From the NCBI GenBank assembly GCA_003242425.1, contig QGUL01000102.1, forward strand, positions 1 to 6,706: a stretch of DNA of 6,706 nt, given 5' to 3'. Under the pieces are notes generated by a model that saw only the letters and a program-made list of their open reading frames with translations, made no database searches and had not been told where the DNA came from. Both the position numbers and the translations under genes were made by a program. This document shows positions 5,819 to 6,706 of this stretch, one piece after another; positions within the stretch are counted from its first letter, which is position 1, and each line of letters starts with the position of its first letter. This DNA comes from Pseudomonadota bacterium (GTDB lineage: Bacteria > Pseudomonadota > Gammaproteobacteria > Burkholderiales > SG8-39).

Positions 5819-6706
5819 CAGCGGCGGCGCTTGCGCGGCATCGCGGCCGCGGAGACGCCGTCGATCACGCCGCCCTCCTGCATCAGCTCCGCCAGCACCT
5901 GGCGGAACCACGCCTGGGCGGGATTGCGATGGGTGCGCTCGTGCCACACGGCGGCGAAGGTGAGATGCGGCACGTCCACCGGCACGTCGAAAGTCTGCAG
6001 CCGGTCGGCGTAGCTGCGCGCCAGCCGCTCGGGCAGCACCGAGATCATGTCCGAGCGCGCCACCAGCTCGGGCACGAGCAGGAAGTGCGGTACCGACAGC
6101 CGGATGCGGCGCTTGCGCCCTTGCGCTGCAAGGGCGTCGTCGATCTGCGCGCCGCCGCCGAAGACGTGGCCGTGGCGCGCGACCAACACGTGATCCACGG
6201 CGCAGAAATCGTCCACGGTCATGGTCGAGCGCTTCAGTTGCGGATGGTCGCGCCGCGCCACCACCACGAAGCGTTCGGCGTACAGGGGCCGCGAACGGCC
6301 GGTGCTGGGCGCGTTGGCGGCGTTCATGACCACCAGGTCAACTTCGCCGCTTTCGAGCTGCCGGATGATGCTGGTGTAGTCCGAGGGCTGCACCTCCAGG
6401 CCCACCTGCGGGGCATGGCGCTGCAGATAGTGGACCAGCCGCGGCAGCACGGCCCACTCCACGTAGTCCGAAGCCGCGATGGTGAAGGTCACTGTGGCGG
6501 TGGCCGGATCGAAGCCTTCGGAAGGCTGCACCAGCCGCGCGATGTCCTCCAGCACCTGCCTGACCGGACCGGCGAGCTCCTCGCCCCGGGTGGTCGGCAT
6601 CATGCCGTTCGCAGGGCGCCGCAACAGCGGATCCTTGAACACCGCGCGCACGCCCGCGCGCGCGGCGGTCATGGCCGATTGCGCGAGATTGAGCCGCGCC
6701 GCGGCG
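5818..6706 (-). CDS. LysR-type transcriptional regulator, N-terminus cut by the right edge
   Basis: 295 residues are visible and the frame is open to the edge. The first visible residues, AAARLNLAQSAMTAARAGVR, are the second half of a LysR winged helix-turn-helix, continuing through FKDPLLRR and MMPTTRGEELAGPV. The ATG at 6672 is therefore inside the DNA-binding domain and is not the start; perhaps 20-30 residues lie outside the window. The effector domain begins near visible residue 72 with TFTIAASDYVEWAVLPRL, resembling the NodD/DntR-like group, and continues with a VDLVV strand, ERFVVVARRDHPQL and SDMISVLPERLA. The protein ends in a basic tail (PRKRRR). LysR regulators are usually divergent from their target; this one lies in the same direction and directly upstream of the ChaN-like and glc genes, suggesting read-through or autoregulated co-expression. 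The ligand is unknown; glycolate or glyoxylate is possible by position only. Confidence 0.9.
   Translation of the reverse strand, partial: AAARLNLAQSAMTAARAGVRAVFKDPLLRRPANGMMPTTRGEELAGPVRQVLEDIARLVQPSEGFDPATATVTFTIAASDYVEWAVLPRLVHYLQRHAPQVGLEVQPSDYTSIIRQLESGEVDLVVMNAANAPSTGRSRPLYAERFVVVARRDHPQLKRSTMTVDDFCAVDHVLVARHGHVFGGGAQIDDALAAQGRKRRIRLSVPHFLLVPELVARSDMISVLPERLARSYADRLQTFDVPVDVPHLTFAAVWHERTHRNPAQAWFRQVLAELMQEGGVIDGVSAAAMPRKRRR

Noticed and set aside
3371..6013. 880-codon open frame on the plus strand, antisense to glcD, the ChaN-like gene and part of the regulator
   Set aside because: Its translation is rich in His, Arg, Ala, Asp and Gly with no recognisable domain and it crosses three confident genes. 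Long stop-free antisense frames are common opposite high-GC genes.
6651..6706. Alternating GC tract at the right end as a repeat or structured element
   Set aside because: It is within the coding frame of the LysR helix-turn-helix and is explained by GC-rich codons for Ala and Arg.

Overview
The window is GC-rich and gene-dense, and every gene I can support lies on the minus strand. The protein families and gene lengths look like a betaproteobacterium or a closely related high-GC proteobacterium. This is an inference from family content and base composition; no rRNA or other marker gene is present to place it.

Read in the direction of transcription (right to left), the layout is: a LysR-type regulator whose start lies beyond the right edge (5818-6706); a secreted ChaN-like protein with a probable TTG start (4922-5806); the three subunits of glycolate oxidase, glcD (3350-4870), glcE (2301-3350) and glcF (1078-2301); a small secreted DUF3617-type protein (607-1017); and the N-terminal part of a BT1-like/MFS membrane transporter that runs off the left edge (1-556). 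The longest gap between genes is about 60 bases, so there is no gene-free stretch of 300 bases.

The core is a standard glycolate (2-hydroxyacid) oxidase. GlcD and GlcE are FAD-binding-type subunits and GlcF carries two 4Fe-4S ferredoxin motifs. Together they would oxidise glycolate to glyoxylate and pass electrons to the respiratory chain. The three genes are joined by two identical TGATG stop/start overlaps, which suggests translational coupling and fixed subunit ratios. The LysR-type gene and the ChaN-like gene are 11 bases apart and glcD follows 51 bases later, so a single transcript from the regulator through glcF is plausible. Whether the regulator responds to glycolate cannot be read from the sequence. 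No glcG, malate synthase or glycolate permease gene is visible here.

I do not see a novel system. The points most worth a second look are the secreted ChaN-like (putative haem/iron) protein wedged between the regulator and the glycolate oxidase genes, and a possible frame disruption in the transporter gene at the left edge. Several long open frames on the plus strand, including one of 880 codons, are antisense shadows of the high-GC genes and are not annotated.
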